Positions 38,163 to 47,481 of a stretch of DNA of 58,494 bases are shown here, piece by piece. Every line of letters starts with the position of its first letter. Position 1 is the first letter of the stretch. The stretch spans positions 1-58,494 of the forward strand of contig CAJQRW010000038.1 in the NCBI GenBank assembly GCA_905612415.1. Direction: 5' to 3'. Both the position numbers and the translations under genes were made by a program. Below the pieces are notes generated by a model. It was not told the DNA's origin and made no database searches. It worked only from the letters and a program-made list of their open reading frames with translations. The stretch comes from an uncultured Pelagibacteraceae bacterium. Lineage in GTDB: Bacteria > Pseudomonadota > Alphaproteobacteria > Pelagibacterales > Pelagibacteraceae.

Positions 38163-39101
38163 ATGTCAAATATTTTGATTATAAAACATGGGTCATTAGG
38201 CGATATAGCCCAAATTAGTGGAGCCTTGAGAGATATTAGGGAAACTTATGTTGATAAAAAGATCTTTATATTAACTACTAACCCCTACGTAGAGCTACTA
38301 AGTAAATGTAAATATTTAGATGGAGTGCTGATAGATAAAAGACTTCCTAGATGGAATATTTTTTATCTTATTAAACTAAAAAAAATGTTGAGTATGTTTA
38401 AATTTAATTTAGTTATAGATCTACAAAATTCTTCAAGAACTTTGTTTTATAGTAAATATTTATTAAAAAATATAAGATGGTGCAGTAGCAAAAGTGTATT
38501 GCCTAAAAATGAAAAGAAAAGTAATTTTGACAAAGAACCTGTTTTAAAAAGGTTCGAGTTTCAACTAAAAAATTTGGGTATAAACACACAATACACGTTG
38601 AAGCCTGATTTCTCGTGGGCAGCAAGTAATGTAGATAACATAGTTAGTCAGTATTTTGGGAAAAAATTTATTTTATTTTTTCCTTTTTGTTCTCCCGAAC
38701 TGCCCCATAAAAGATGGCCATATTATAATCTTCTAATTAAAATAATTAAATCCAATCACGATAATTTGGAAATAGCAATAGCTCCTGGTCCTGACGAGTT
38801 AGAAGATGCTAAAAAGATAAATTCAACAATAATTACAAATAAAAATAATTCATTAAATATTTTTGAACTTGCTGGTTTAATAAAAAAATCAAGCTATGTT
38901 ATTGCAAACGATACAGGCCCAGCACACATGGCTGCTCATCTTGGAAAAAAGGGAATTGCGTTATTTGGTCACCACACAACAGCCAAAAAAGTTTCAATTG
39001 AAACTGATAAATTTAAAACTATTACTGTAAAAAATTTAAACCTACTTAGCGCAGAAGAAGTTTATTCTGAAATAAAAGAAAAACTAGAATCAATCAATTA
39101 A
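38163..39101 (+). CDS. glycosyltransferase family 9 (heptosyltransferase-like)
   Basis: NILIIKHGSLGDIAQISGALRDIRETY, FPFCSPELPHKRWP, VIANDTGPAHMAAHLGKKGIALFG. Confidence 0.9.
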   Translation: MSNILIIKHGSLGDIAQISGALRDIRETYVDKKIFILTTNPYVELLSKCKYLDGVLIDKRLPRWNIFYLIKLKKMLSMFKFNLVIDLQNSSRTLFYSKYLLKNIRWCSSKSVLPKNEKKSNFDKEPVLKRFEFQLKNLGINTQYTLKPDFSWAASNVDNIVSQYFGKKFILFFPFCSPELPHKRWPYYNLLIKIIKSNHDNLEIAIAPGPDELEDAKKINSTIITNKNNSLNIFELAGLIKKSSYVIANDTGPAHMAAHLGKKGIALFGHHTTAKKVSIETDKFKTITVKNLNLLSAEEVYSEIKEKLESIN

Positions 39102-40187
39102 CTTTAAATAACTTTTAATAACTTTATCCCAATAAAAATTTTCTGAAAATACCTTAGCGTTTTTACCATATTGAATATATTTATTATTTGTAAAAAATTT
39201 AATGACAGAGTCGTATATAGAATTTAAATCACTTCCGTCGCATAATAGTCCAGTCTTTTCATGAGATATAGCATCAGAAGTTCCACCATCTTTTCCTCCA
39301 ATTGAAGCAACCCCATAAGATGCAGCTTCTACAAAAGAAATTCCAAAACCTTCAACTGATTTTCCTTCAATTCTTGAAGGCATTAAATGTAGATTAGATG
39401 AAGAAATCAATGCTATTTTAGAATTATGATCTATATTTTTTAAAAACAAAACATTATTATTTATTTCTAATTCAGAAGCTAATTTTTTTAAATTACTCTC
39501 TTCTTTACCTGACCCTATTGATACATATTTAATTTTTGGATATTTAACTTTAAGGTTTTTTATTAACATTAAAATTTTATCGTGACCTTTTCTTTTTTCT
39601 AGTCTTGAAACTGTGATTATTTTTGGAAAAGAATCTTCAAAAATATTTTCTGCTTTATTTTTATTAATATTGTCTATTTTATCTGGTCTTGGTATTCCAG
39701 GAAAAATTATACTTATCTTAGATGAATTAATTCCTACTTTTATGGCTAAATTTTTTGTGAAATTGGAATTTGCAATAATACAATCTGCATTATTAGTACT
39801 TTTAATTAATCTTTTATTTAATATAGAGCCAACTTCGTGATTGATCTCTTTTGAATGCAGTAAACAGAAAGTTTTTACTTTTTGCAGGTTTTCTTTTTTT
39901 ATTAATTCAAGACTTTTCCAATGGTCAGCAAATAAACCTCTTATGTTGTTATTGGAATTAATAAAATTATTTACTAAATTTGCTTTTCTAAACTTCCTAA
40001 AAAGTTTTATTCCTTTTATCCTCTCTATATTAATAGATGAATTTAAATCATAAGCTTTTGAATACTCATGCTCAAATGCGAAAACTTTAACCGGACCATG
40101 GTTTAATAAGCTTTTGGATAGATTTCCCATCAGCATTTGTATACCACCAACATCTGGGGGAAAATTTCTTGTCACTATTAAAAACAT
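39090..40187 (-). CDS. glycosyltransferase family 4
   Basis: RNFPPDVGGIQMLMGNLS, IITVSRLEKRKGHDKIL, GFGISFVEAASYGVASIGGKDGG. Confidence 0.9.
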   Translation of the reverse strand: MFLIVTRNFPPDVGGIQMLMGNLSKSLLNHGPVKVFAFEHEYSKAYDLNSSINIERIKGIKLFRKFRKANLVNNFINSNNNIRGLFADHWKSLELIKKENLQKVKTFCLLHSKEINHEVGSILNKRLIKSTNNADCIIANSNFTKNLAIKVGINSSKISIIFPGIPRPDKIDNINKNKAENIFEDSFPKIITVSRLEKRKGHDKILMLIKNLKVKYPKIKYVSIGSGKEESNLKKLASELEINNNVLFLKNIDHNSKIALISSSNLHLMPSRIEGKSVEGFGISFVEAASYGVASIGGKDGGTSDAISHEKTGLLCDGSDLNSIYDSVIKFFTNNKYIQYGKNAKVFSENFYWDKVIKSYLKLID

Positions 40188-40741
40188 TATTTAAACCATT
40201 TAATATTACATCCCATACTTGGAATTTGTTGTTTAGGACCTTTTCCTGATTTAGCTATTAGTTTCATAGCTTCTTTTAAATCACTATCACCTTCTATAAT
40301 AGGTTTAAGATTTTTAAGACCTCTAAATCTACCTCTATATTGTAATTTAGATTCATTATTGTATCCAAAAAAATCAGGTGTACAAACAGCACCATAATTT
40401 TTTGCAATTTGTTGAGTTGGATCTATTAGATAGGGAAATGTAAAATTATTTTCTTTAGAAAAAGAAATCATATTATCAAAAGAATCTTCAGGGTAGTTCA
40501 CAACATCATTGGACATTATTCCTACAGATTTAATACCTAAATTTTCTAAATATTTAATATCCACTGCTAAATCTTTAATTATAGCTTTTACATAGGGGCA
40601 ATGGTTACAAATAAACATAACAAGCGTTCCATTTTCCCCAACTATGTCATTCAACGATACCTTTTTATTATTAATAGATAGAAGAAAGAAATCTTTTGCT
40701 TTTTCTCCAAAATTACAAATAGGTGTTTCAGTAAGAGACAT
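40187..40741 (-). CDS. thioredoxin-family/AhpC-TSA-like protein
   Basis: LVMFICNHCPYVKAIIKDL, CTPDFFGY. Confidence 0.85.
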   Translation of the reverse strand: MSLTETPICNFGEKAKDFFLLSINNKKVSLNDIVGENGTLVMFICNHCPYVKAIIKDLAVDIKYLENLGIKSVGIMSNDVVNYPEDSFDNMISFSKENNFTFPYLIDPTQQIAKNYGAVCTPDFFGYNNESKLQYRGRFRGLKNLKPIIEGDSDLKEAMKLIAKSGKGPKQQIPSMGCNIKWFK

Positions 40742-40750
40742 ATTTATCTT

Positions 40751-41365
40751 TTAGGGAATTAACCATTTTTTATCAACATGATTATTTTTTAAAAAAAATT
40801 TTGCTCTCCTATGTCCTTTTGCTGCTAAATATAACCATTCTACAGATAAGATAAAAGCTTCAATTATACAGAAATTTTTATAACCAACTTCGCTCTCTTC
40901 AATTGTATATTTAGAATTATCCACTTCATCAGAGAGGCCAGATGATGGTTTAGAAGAATCTAGGCCAGGAGCTACTTCTCCTAAATAACATTGTCTACTC
41001 ATATGAGAAGTTTTTTTCCAGGATTTTTTTGTTTTATCATTTTGGTAGTGAATTTTAATATTGCATGAAATTCTCAGCTGTACTTTTTCTTCTTTATCGT
41101 AAAATAGAAAAGACCCTTTTGGATTACTTTTTAAAAATTTAATTTTATTTGATCTAATATCACTATGGAAAGATAAAGTTTTATTTTCTTTGTCTAGTCC
41201 TCTTAGAACAATTATCCTTCCTTCAAAATTACTATCATTTCCTGAAATAAATATAGGTATATGAAATGGAGCATCTCTTTTAGCTAAACCAACCTCTAAA
41301 AGATCCCAAATCTTAATATAAGTTTTATCTAAATTATTATAATAATCAGGTTTACTATTTTGCAC
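40751..41365 (-). CDS. pyridoxamine 5'-phosphate oxidase family protein
   Basis: RIIVLRGLDKENKTLSFHSDIRSNKIKFLKSNPKGSFLFYD; C-terminal HRRAKF. Confidence 0.75.
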   Translation of the reverse strand: MQNSKPDYYNNLDKTYIKIWDLLEVGLAKRDAPFHIPIFISGNDSNFEGRIIVLRGLDKENKTLSFHSDIRSNKIKFLKSNPKGSFLFYDKEEKVQLRISCNIKIHYQNDKTKKSWKKTSHMSRQCYLGEVAPGLDSSKPSSGLSDEVDNSKYTIEESEVGYKNFCIIEAFILSVEWLYLAAKGHRRAKFFLKNNHVDKKWLIP

Positions 41366-41371
41366 AAAATA

Positions 41372-42244
41372 CTATTTTTTTCTCAGCCTTCTAATTAAGC
41401 TAGATGTGTCCCATCTACTACCACCCATTTTTTGAACATCTTCATAAAAACCATCTACAATTTTTGTAACTGGTAAAAGAGAGTTATTTTTTTTAGCTTC
41501 GTCTAATGCAATCTTTAGATCCTTTCTCATCCAATCTACAGCAAAACCAAACTCAAATTTATCATCTATCATAGTTTTGTATCTATTTTCCATTTGCCAA
41601 GATTGTGCGGCTCCCTTTGAAATTACGTTGATTACATCTTCCATTTTTAATCCTGCATTAATTCCAAAATTTATTCCTTCAGAAAGTCCTTGCACTAGTC
41701 CCGCTATACAAATTTGATTAACCATCTTTGCTAATTGACCACTGCCTGAAGATCCTAGTAGTTGAACTTTTTTACTATAACAATTAATAATATCTTTTGC
41801 TTTATCAAAGTCCTCTTTATCTCCACCAACCATAACAGTCAAAGCTCCATTTTCTGCTCCGGCTTGCCCACCTGAAACAGGCGCATCTAAAAAACCAAAA
41901 CCTTTTGATTTAGCTTTACCATGCAGTTCTCTTGCTATCGTTGCAGAAGCTGTAGTGTTATCTATATAAATTGATTTTTTTTGTATAGTATTAAAAATTC
42001 CTTTTTCTCCAAGGGTGACTTCTTTTAAGTCATTGTCATTGCCTACGCATGTAAATATAAAATCAGAATCTTTTGCCGCTTCAGCCGGCGTTTCAGCTAT
42101 TGCGCCTTTATATTGTTTTATCCATTTTTCTGCTTTAGTTTTAGTTCTATTATAAACAGTTACTTTATGTCCTGCTTTTGATATATATCCTGCCATGGGA
42201 TACCCCATTACACCAAGACCAATAAAGGAAACTTTGCAAGTCAT
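41372..42244 (-). CDS. NAD(P)-dependent 3-hydroxyisobutyrate/2-hydroxy-3-oxopropionate dehydrogenase family
   Basis: VSFIGLGVMGYPMAGYISKAGH, FLDAPVSGGQAGAENGALTVMVGG, GSGQLAKMVNQ; start MTCKV at 42244 likely. Confidence 0.9.
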   Translation of the reverse strand: MTCKVSFIGLGVMGYPMAGYISKAGHKVTVYNRTKTKAEKWIKQYKGAIAETPAEAAKDSDFIFTCVGNDNDLKEVTLGEKGIFNTIQKKSIYIDNTTASATIARELHGKAKSKGFGFLDAPVSGGQAGAENGALTVMVGGDKEDFDKAKDIINCYSKKVQLLGSSGSGQLAKMVNQICIAGLVQGLSEGINFGINAGLKMEDVINVISKGAAQSWQMENRYKTMIDDKFEFGFAVDWMRKDLKIALDEAKKNNSLLPVTKIVDGFYEDVQKMGGSRWDTSSLIRRLRKK

Positions 42245-42255
42245 ATTATATTCAA

Positions 42256-43467
42256 ATGCCAAATATTAAGTTAAGTTTTAAAATAATTGTTTTCGGATTT
42301 ATATTTACATTTTTTTCCTGTTTTGGACAGAGTTTTTTTATTGGATTATTTAATACAAGCATAAGGTCTGATCTAAATATAAGCCATGGACAATTTGGCT
42401 CAATTTATGCTCTTGCTACTTTATTAAGCAGCTTTACTTTAATTTGGGTAGGAAAGAAAATAGATGATCTAAAATTAATAAATTATTCTTTTTTTGTTAT
42501 TTTTTTGTTATTTTTTTCATCTATTTTTTTCTCTTTCGTAACTAATATCGCATTATTATTAGTTGGTATTTTTCTTTTAAGATTATCTGGTCAAGGATTG
42601 ATGTCACATACTGCCACCACCAGCATTTCAAGATATTTTGATTTAAACAGAGGTAAGGCACTTAGCGTAACATGGTTAGGACTTTCAGCAGCTGAATTTA
42701 TAATGCCTATCACTATTGTTTTCTTTCTTTCCATATACTCCTGGAGAAGTATATGGATATCAATAGGTTTATTGGTTGTTTTGTTTTTACCTATTTTATC
42801 TTTTTTAACAATTAAGAAAATAAATTTATTATCACGAGAGAAAAAAATTACTAAACTAAAAAGAAATCGAATTAAGAGCTGGAAACGACGAGAACTATTA
42901 TTAGATCCTAAATTTTATTTAATTTCATTAGTGATGTTGGCTTTACCAGCAATCAATACAGGTGTTTTTGTTTACCAATCATTTATACTGGAATCAAAAG
43001 ACTGGGGAGAATTTGTGATAGCAAAATCTTTTATGGTGTATGCCATATTATCCGTTGTAACTTTATTTATTTCTGGCCCCATTATAGACAAATATAAGAG
43101 TAGAAAAATTTTACAACTAATGAACATCCCCACACTATTTGCAATGCTGATTTTATTTTATTCTGACTATTACATATCGTCTTATTTTGTGCTTGGGCTT
43201 ATGGGAATTTCCAATGGTTTAGCTAATGTTTTAGGATCGACCACATGGGCAGAAATTTATGGAGTCAAATATATCGGTTCAATTAAGGCATTAACTACAG
43301 CGATGATGGTATTTTCAACTGCTTTTGGAACTGCAGTCTTTGGTTTGATTATTGATTATGGATATTCGATTGAAGTTATAGCAATGATAAGTTCCGCTTA
43401 TATAATTATAGCAAATATTTTAATTATTATTTTTAAAAGACATATAAAACCAGTTTTAATTAAATAA
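42256..43467 (+). CDS. MFS transporter
   Basis: Polytopic, SDLNISHGQFGSIYALATLLSS, GQGLMSHTATTSISRYFDLNRGKALSV. Confidence 0.88.
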   Translation: MPNIKLSFKIIVFGFIFTFFSCFGQSFFIGLFNTSIRSDLNISHGQFGSIYALATLLSSFTLIWVGKKIDDLKLINYSFFVIFLLFFSSIFFSFVTNIALLLVGIFLLRLSGQGLMSHTATTSISRYFDLNRGKALSVTWLGLSAAEFIMPITIVFFLSIYSWRSIWISIGLLVVLFLPILSFLTIKKINLLSREKKITKLKRNRIKSWKRRELLLDPKFYLISLVMLALPAINTGVFVYQSFILESKDWGEFVIAKSFMVYAILSVVTLFISGPIIDKYKSRKILQLMNIPTLFAMLILFYSDYYISSYFVLGLMGISNGLANVLGSTTWAEIYGVKYIGSIKALTTAMMVFSTAFGTAVFGLIIDYGYSIEVIAMISSAYIIIANILIIIFKRHIKPVLIK

Positions 43468-43507
43468 ACCTTGCTTTATATACTTTAATTTTATAAAAGT
43501 CGGTCAC

Positions 43508-44002
43508 ATGGCAAGAATTACAGTAGAAGATTGTTTAAAAAAAATTGATAGTCAATATGACTTGGTTTTACTAGCTAAGGAAAGAACAGCGCAGTTAAAT
43601 GCAGGTGATAAGTCACTAGTACCTGAAGATAATGATAAAAATACTGTAATAGCCTTAAGAGAGATAGGTGAGGGTAAAATATCAATTAAAAATGTAGAAG
43701 ATTCTGCTATTAATAAAATGAGAAAAACACGAAATGAACCAAAAGAATTAGAAGACCTTGAAGTAGATTCGGATGATGAATTTGATAAAATCTATAAAGG
43801 GGAAATTTCAAAAAGTGGTGCTGCAATTTTACCTTCCAAAAGAGTGAGAAGACTTCCAGAAAAAATTTTTTCAGACAAAGAAGAAGAAAAAGAAGAGATA
43901 CAGGAATCTAAACAAGTGACACAGGAATCTAAGGAAGAGATTCGTGAAGATGAAGAACAAGAATTATCAAAACCCGAAAAAGTTGATAAAACAGCAGAAT
44001 AA
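43508..44002 (+). CDS. rpoZ: DNA-directed RNA polymerase subunit omega
   Basis: MARITVEDCLKKIDSQYDLVLLAKERTAQL; KNTVIALREIGEGKIS. Confidence 0.9.
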   Translation: MARITVEDCLKKIDSQYDLVLLAKERTAQLNAGDKSLVPEDNDKNTVIALREIGEGKISIKNVEDSAINKMRKTRNEPKELEDLEVDSDDEFDKIYKGEISKSGAAILPSKRVRRLPEKIFSDKEEEKEEIQESKQVTQESKEEIREDEEQELSKPEKVDKTAE

Positions 44003-44030
44003 TAAGATAATTCATTTTAAATAAAATAAG

Positions 44031-45023
44031 TTGTTTATGAAAAGGACAATCTCTGTAGCGCCTATGATGGATTGCACAGATAGACATGATCGTTATTTTC
44101 TTAGATTAATAAGCAAAAATGTAATGTTGTACTCTGAAATGGTAGCAACAAAATCTGCAATACATGGTGATAGAAAAAAAATTCTTTCATTTAGCCCAGA
44201 AGAAAAACCTTTAGCTTTACAAGTTGGAGGGTCTAACAAAAAAGAACTTTCAGAAGTTGCAAAAATAGCTGAAGATATGGGGTATGATGAAATTAATATT
44301 AATTTAGGGTGCCCAAGTAAAAAAGTACAAAAAAATAAATTTGGTGCCTGCTTAATGAAAGAACCTAATCTCGTTGCTGAATGTGTTAATGAGATGGTTA
44401 ATGTTTGTAAAATACCAGTTACCGCGAAAACAAGAATCGGCTTTGATGATGTTGAGAATTTTGATTACTTAAATAATTTTATACTTAAGATAAAAAATGC
44501 TGGGTGCAAAATTTTTATAATACATGCGCGAAAAGCTATGCTTTCTGGTTTATCTCCGAAAGAAAATCTGAATATTCCAAAATTAAATTATGAAATGGTT
44601 TATAAAATTAAGAGAGAAAATCCAGACTTAGAGATTATTATAAATGGTGGAATTTCTAAAATTGAAGAAATAAAAAAACATTTAAAATTGTGTAATGGTG
44701 TAATGATCGGTAGAGCTGTATACCAAAATCCATACTTCTTAGTTGATATAGAAAGAGAAATATTTAAAGTAAAAAACTCTCCATCTAGAGAAGAAATAGC
44801 AGAAAAATTATTAATATATTTAGAAAAGGAAGTTAATCTTGGCACCAAAGTAAATCATATTATGCGACATACAGTTGGTTTGTATCATGGGCAAATAGGT
44901 TCTAGAAATTGGAAAAGATATTTAAGTGATAATATGATGGCAAGAGATTCTGATTTTCAAAAAGCAAAGCACATAATGACAATTGTACAAAATAATGAAA
45001 AGGCAAATCAAACAAACCAATGA
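44031..45023 (+). CDS. dusA: tRNA-dihydrouridine synthase
   Basis: SVAPMMDCTDRHDRYFLRLISKNVMLYSEMV, ALQVGG, INLGCPSKKVQKNKFGACLM, HARKAMLSGLSPKEN. Confidence 0.95.
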   Translation: MFMKRTISVAPMMDCTDRHDRYFLRLISKNVMLYSEMVATKSAIHGDRKKILSFSPEEKPLALQVGGSNKKELSEVAKIAEDMGYDEININLGCPSKKVQKNKFGACLMKEPNLVAECVNEMVNVCKIPVTAKTRIGFDDVENFDYLNNFILKIKNAGCKIFIIHARKAMLSGLSPKENLNIPKLNYEMVYKIKRENPDLEIIINGGISKIEEIKKHLKLCNGVMIGRAVYQNPYFLVDIEREIFKVKNSPSREEIAEKLLIYLEKEVNLGTKVNHIMRHTVGLYHGQIGSRNWKRYLSDNMMARDSDFQKAKHIMTIVQNNEKANQTNQ

Positions 45024-45853
45024 TTAATTTTATTATATATAATGAATATTCTTACTTTATTTTATTAATGATTTTAACTGCTGTGCCAGTAGGTTTTTTT
45101 GCTGGTTTATTTGGAATAGGAGGCGGCCTTATTACTGTACCGTTTTTATTTTTTATTTTTGAAACTTTAGATATAAACGCATTATATATTATGCATTTAG
45201 CTGTAGGTACTTCTTTTTCAATAATTATACCAACTTCATTTGTGTCAGTATTAACTCATAATAAGCATAAAGCAGTAGATTTAAATATAATAAAAACTTA
45301 TGGAATTTTTGTAATTATAGGAGTTATATCTGGAACTATATTGGCAGCAACACTTGAAACAAAATCTTTAGTATTATTTTTTTCAATTATTGTATATTTT
45401 CTTGGTACTTATTTACTTTTCCTTAAGGAAAAGTCTGAAGAAATTAAAACTAATTTTACTTTATTACCAAGAATAATATTTGGGTTTATATCAGGTTTTA
45501 TTTCAGCGCCTATGGGTATAGGTGGGGCCGTTATGAATGTCCCTATTTTAAAATACTTTGGCTACTCAATAAATCGAGCAATAGGTAGCGCAGCAGCTAT
45601 TGGTTTTATTATAGCATTATTTGGAGCTATGGGTTTTTTAATATCAGGCTCTTTTTTAAATGCAGGCCTACCATTAAGTGTCGGATTTATTAATATTCCT
45701 GCTTTTTTAATATTTATACCAATAACAACAATTATGGCAAGAATAGGAGCTAACACTGTACACAAAATTAATAAAAATAAAGTAACAAAACTATTTGGAG
45801 TATTTTTATTTATTATTGGTACTGTTTTTTTATATAGATATTTTTTAATTTAA
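45020..45853 (+). CDS. sulfite exporter TauE/SafE family protein
   Basis: FFAGLFGIGGGLITVPFL, SAPMGIGGAVMNVPIL. Confidence 0.87.
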   Translation: MINFIIYNEYSYFILLMILTAVPVGFFAGLFGIGGGLITVPFLFFIFETLDINALYIMHLAVGTSFSIIIPTSFVSVLTHNKHKAVDLNIIKTYGIFVIIGVISGTILAATLETKSLVLFFSIIVYFLGTYLLFLKEKSEEIKTNFTLLPRIIFGFISGFISAPMGIGGAVMNVPILKYFGYSINRAIGSAAAIGFIIALFGAMGFLISGSFLNAGLPLSVGFINIPAFLIFIPITTIMARIGANTVHKINKNKVTKLFGVFLFIIGTVFLYRYFLI

Positions 45854-47310
45854 ATTTTTTGGTCATATTTCCCAATCTTTCCAGTATTTTGAAGTAAACC
45901 ATCAATGAAATCAAATATCTTTTTCTTTCTACTGTTTGAAGTGGGACTTTCTGTAACTACTACTAATGAAGGTTTATTAGATGATGCTCTAATTAAACCC
46001 CACGAACCATCTGCAAACGAAAATCTAATTCCATTAACAGTAAGCACTTCTGTAATTATTTGATTATCAATTTTAGTTTTATTATTTTTAATATCCTTAA
46101 CTTGTTTAACTAAATTATCTACCACTTCATATTTTTCTTCATCTTTACAAAATGGTGCCATGGTTGGGGTTTGGTAAGTATTTGGTAGTTCATTCATTAT
46201 TTCATTCATTTTTTTATTTTTATTATTTAATAAATGACATACATGAATTGCTGAATTTATTCCATCGTCATAACCATATCCTAATGGCTCGTTAAAAAAG
46301 AAATGACCACTTTTTTCAAAGCCAGCTAAAGCTTTTTCAGTATTAACTTTTCTTTTAATATGTGAGTGACCAGTTTTCCAATAAATAGTTTTACAATTAT
46401 TTTCTAAAAGTATTTTATCCTTTGCATATAAACCGGTGGATTTTACATCTACTACAAATTTTGATCCATTGTGCTTAGTGGATAAGTCTCGTGCAATTAA
46501 TAAACCTATTTTATCTGAAAATATTTCATTACCTTTATTATCAATCACTCCCACACGATCTCCATCACCATCAAAACCAAAACCAATATCTGCTTTATTT
46601 TTTTTAACAGCTATACTAATTGCATCTAACATTTCAAGATCTTCAGGATTTGGATTATATTTAGGGAAAGTCCAATCTAATTTACAATCAAGTTCTATTA
46701 CCTCACAACCAATACCTTTTAAAATATCTGGAGCAAATACTCCCGCTGTCCCATTGCCACAAGCTACAACTGCTTTAATCTTTTTATTAATTTTATTTTT
46801 ATTTATTAAATCTTCTTTATAAATTTTTTGAAAATTGTTTATTTTTTTTTCATTCCCGTTACCTTTGGTAAATTTTTTATTCAAAGTAATTTCTTTTAAT
46901 TCTTTCATTTCATTTGGTGTGTGAGTTAAACCTTTTTGAATTCCCATTTTGACACCAGTCCAACCATTTTCATTGTGACTAGCAGTAACCATTGCCACTG
47001 CATCTGCGTTTAAATTGAATTGTGCAAAATAAACTGTTGGTGACAATGCTAACCCAACATCCTCTATATAGCATCCTGTAGAAATTAATCCTTTTTTTAA
47101 ATATGATTTTATTTTTTCACTATAAGACCTATAGTCATGTCCAACTATTACTCTTGGATTTTTTTTTTTTGTATGTATTATAATTTGAGTACCTAAACCT
47201 TTACCTAAATTCTCTATTCCCAGTTCGTTAATATCTTTTTTGTATAACCATCGAGCGTCATACTCTCTGAACCCCAATGGATTTATATGTGTTTCTTCAA
47301 TTTTTGACAT
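45850..47310 (-). CDS. phosphomannomutase/phosphoglucomutase
   Basis: VGHDYRSYS, VTASHNENGWTGVKMG, GFDGDGDRVGVID, FEKSGHFFF. Confidence 0.93.
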   Translation of the reverse strand: MSKIEETHINPLGFREYDARWLYKKDINELGIENLGKGLGTQIIIHTKKKNPRVIVGHDYRSYSEKIKSYLKKGLISTGCYIEDVGLALSPTVYFAQFNLNADAVAMVTASHNENGWTGVKMGIQKGLTHTPNEMKELKEITLNKKFTKGNGNEKKINNFQKIYKEDLINKNKINKKIKAVVACGNGTAGVFAPDILKGIGCEVIELDCKLDWTFPKYNPNPEDLEMLDAISIAVKKNKADIGFGFDGDGDRVGVIDNKGNEIFSDKIGLLIARDLSTKHNGSKFVVDVKSTGLYAKDKILLENNCKTIYWKTGHSHIKRKVNTEKALAGFEKSGHFFFNEPLGYGYDDGINSAIHVCHLLNNKNKKMNEIMNELPNTYQTPTMAPFCKDEEKYEVVDNLVKQVKDIKNNKTKIDNQIITEVLTVNGIRFSFADGSWGLIRASSNKPSLVVVTESPTSNSRKKKIFDFIDGLLQNTGKIGKYDQKI

Positions 47311-47433
47311 TTCTCTTTATCTAATATTTAGTGATTTTTATCAGTATTTAATTTTATCCTTGCTATTATATATATGTTCTTATAATGTTCTATTGATTTG
47401 TTTAAACATCTAGTATAGCTAGGTGAAGTGTAC

Positions 47434-47448
47434 ACAACATGTAGTTGT
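47434..47448. promoter_or_regulatory. palindromic element upstream of nrdA (candidate NrdR-type operator)
   Basis: ACAAC-ATGTA-GTTGT within 50 bp of nrdA start; loosely resembles an NrdR box. Confidence 0.3.
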
Positions 47449-47481
47449 TTTTATACAAAAACTTAATAAAACATATAATAT

